Positions 5,843-6,450 of a DNA stretch of 6,450 nucleotides are shown in pieces. Position 1 is the stretch's first letter; every line of letters begins with the position of its first letter. Source of the stretch: Pseudomonadota bacterium. GTDB lineage: Bacteria > Pseudomonadota > Alphaproteobacteria > Rhizobiales > Xanthobacteraceae. Position numbers and translations under genes: made by a program. The stretch covers positions 1-6,450 of the forward strand of contig JAEXXW010000162.1 in assembly GCA_023405565.1 (NCBI GenBank), written 5' to 3'. The notes below the pieces were generated by a model. It was not told the origin of the DNA and did not search any database. It saw nothing but the letters and a program-made list of their open reading frames with translations.

Positions 5843-6450
5843 ATGAGTGACCTCGCCGACCTCTTTCCCGGATTTGAATCGCACTGGATCGACACGCAGG
5901 TCGGGCGCATCTTCGCGCGCTCCGGTGGCGATGGTCCGCCGCTCATGCTGCTGCACGGCTACGCACAATCGAATGTGATGTGGCACAAGGTAGCACCGGC
6001 GCTGGCGCAGAAATTCACGCTGATCATGCCCGACCTGCCCGGCTATGGCTGGTCGGAGGCGCCGCGCTCCGGCAAGAACCACGCGCCCTACGACAAGCGT
6101 TCGATGGCGCGCGCGATGATCGAGGTGATGGAGAAGCTCGGCTATGCACGCTTCTATCTCGCCGGTCACGATCGCGGCGGCCGCGTCTCCTATCGCCTTG
6201 CGCTCGACAATCCGGGCCGCCTGATCAAGCTTGCCGTGCTCGATATCATCCCGACCTTCGAGATGTGGAACCGGATGGACCAGACCATGGCCATCAAGGT
6301 CTGGCATTGGCCGTTCCTTGCGCAGAAATTCCCGATGCCGGAAATGCTGTTGGAAAAGGCGCCGATCGAATATCTCGATTACAAGATGGCGAGCTGGACC
6401 AAGACGAAAGATATGTCCGCGTTCGACCCGCGCGCGCTGGCGCATTATCA
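5843..6450 (+). CDS. Haloacetate (fluoroacetate) dehalogenase-like alpha/beta hydrolase (partial, right edge)
   Basis: The first 202 residues of an alpha/beta hydrolase, about two thirds of the usual 300, are present before the window ends. It resembles the haloacetate dehalogenases (EC 3.8.1.3), which cleave the carbon-halogen bond of haloacetates to give glycolate. Visible elements are the oxyanion loop [13 protein letters not shown] (36-48), DLPGYGWS (64-71), the nucleophile elbow [16 protein letters not shown] (107-122), LAVLDIIPT (130-138) and a cap region with [10 protein letters not shown] (152-161). Numbered from ATG 5843, Asp110 (nucleophile), Arg111 and Arg114 (carboxylate binding), Asp134 (acid) and His155 and Trp156 (halide pocket) fall at exactly the positions I recall for R. 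palustris RPA1163; Lys152, Lys181 and Trp185 also coincide. The family Tyr219 and His280 lie beyond the edge. HGYAQ replaces the usual HGFPQ. There is no signal peptide and no clear Shine-Dalgarno. It follows purD by 42 nt. True dehalogenase activity is inferred; some relatives are plain hydrolases. Confidence 0.88.
   Translation, partial: MSDLADLFPGFESHWIDTQVGRIFARSGGDGPPLMLLHGYAQSNVMWHKVAPALAQKFTLIMPDLPGYGWSEAPRSGKNHAPYDKRSMARAMIEVMEKLGYARFYLAGHDRGGRVSYRLALDNPGRLIKLAVLDIIPTFEMWNRMDQTMAIKVWHWPFLAQKFPMPEMLLEKAPIEYLDYKMASWTKTKDMSAFDPRALAHY

Noticed and set aside
5827..5850. A 7-codon open frame overlapping the dehalogenase start
   Set aside because: It has no Shine-Dalgarno, is very short and overlaps the start region by chance; there is no evidence of a leader peptide role.
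4598..6445. A 615-codon open frame on the minus strand covering purD and the dehalogenase gene
   Set aside because: Its codons are exact reverse complements of the sense codons of both genes, which happen to be in the same frame. It stays open only because TTA, CTA and TCA codons are rare in this GC-rich genome, and it ends where purD uses a CTA Leu codon (4598-4600). The product is His/Arg-rich and matches no family I know, whereas the sense strand encodes clear PurD and hydrolase motifs.
1..6450. CRISPR array, tRNA, insertion sequence, att site or phage genes
   Set aside because: No repeated units, cloverleaf-like sequence, terminal inverted repeats, transposase or integrase motifs were seen; nearly all bases are explained by core genes.

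Overview
The window is GC-rich chromosomal DNA from an alphaproteobacterium, most likely a Hyphomicrobiales (Rhizobiales) member near Bradyrhizobium, Rhodopseudomonas or Afipia. This rests on the waaA-lpxK-DUF2093 arrangement, the alphaproteobacterial DUF2093 protein, the codon choice, and a haloacetate dehalogenase-like protein that resembles (from memory) the Rhodopseudomonas palustris enzyme RPA1163. Genus level is inference; no rRNA or other phylogenetic marker is present.

Layout. At 1-779 (+) lies the C-terminal part of waaA (Kdo transferase), cut by the left edge. It overlaps lpxK (772-1794, +), the lipid A 4'-kinase, by 8 nt. A 73-residue DUF2093 gene (1791-2012, -) runs head-on into lpxK; the two genes share a CTAG that supplies both TAG stops. 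A 152-nt divergent gap follows, then an exported dienelactone-hydrolase-family protein (2165-3001, +). This converges, with a 13-nt gap, on xseA (3015-4451, -), the exonuclease VII large subunit. A 74-nt divergent gap separates xseA from purD (4526-5800, +), GAR synthetase. After 42 nt comes a haloacetate dehalogenase-like alpha/beta hydrolase (5843 to the right edge, +), truncated by the window. No gene-free stretch exceeds 300 nt.

How the genes relate. waaA and lpxK are consecutive functions in building the lipid A-Kdo core of lipopolysaccharide and look translationally coupled. xseA (DNA repair) and purD (purine synthesis) are housekeeping genes that share only a divergent promoter region. 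The two alpha/beta hydrolases are unrelated in detail. The exported one has an unusual nucleophile elbow, with Asp in the nucleophile slot followed by Ser. The cytosolic one keeps nearly every visible active-site residue of fluoroacetate dehalogenase. I see no tRNA, rRNA, mobile element, CRISPR array or phage feature. This is mainly an ordinary core-genome region; the points worth a second look are the two hydrolases and the uncharacterised DUF2093 gene.
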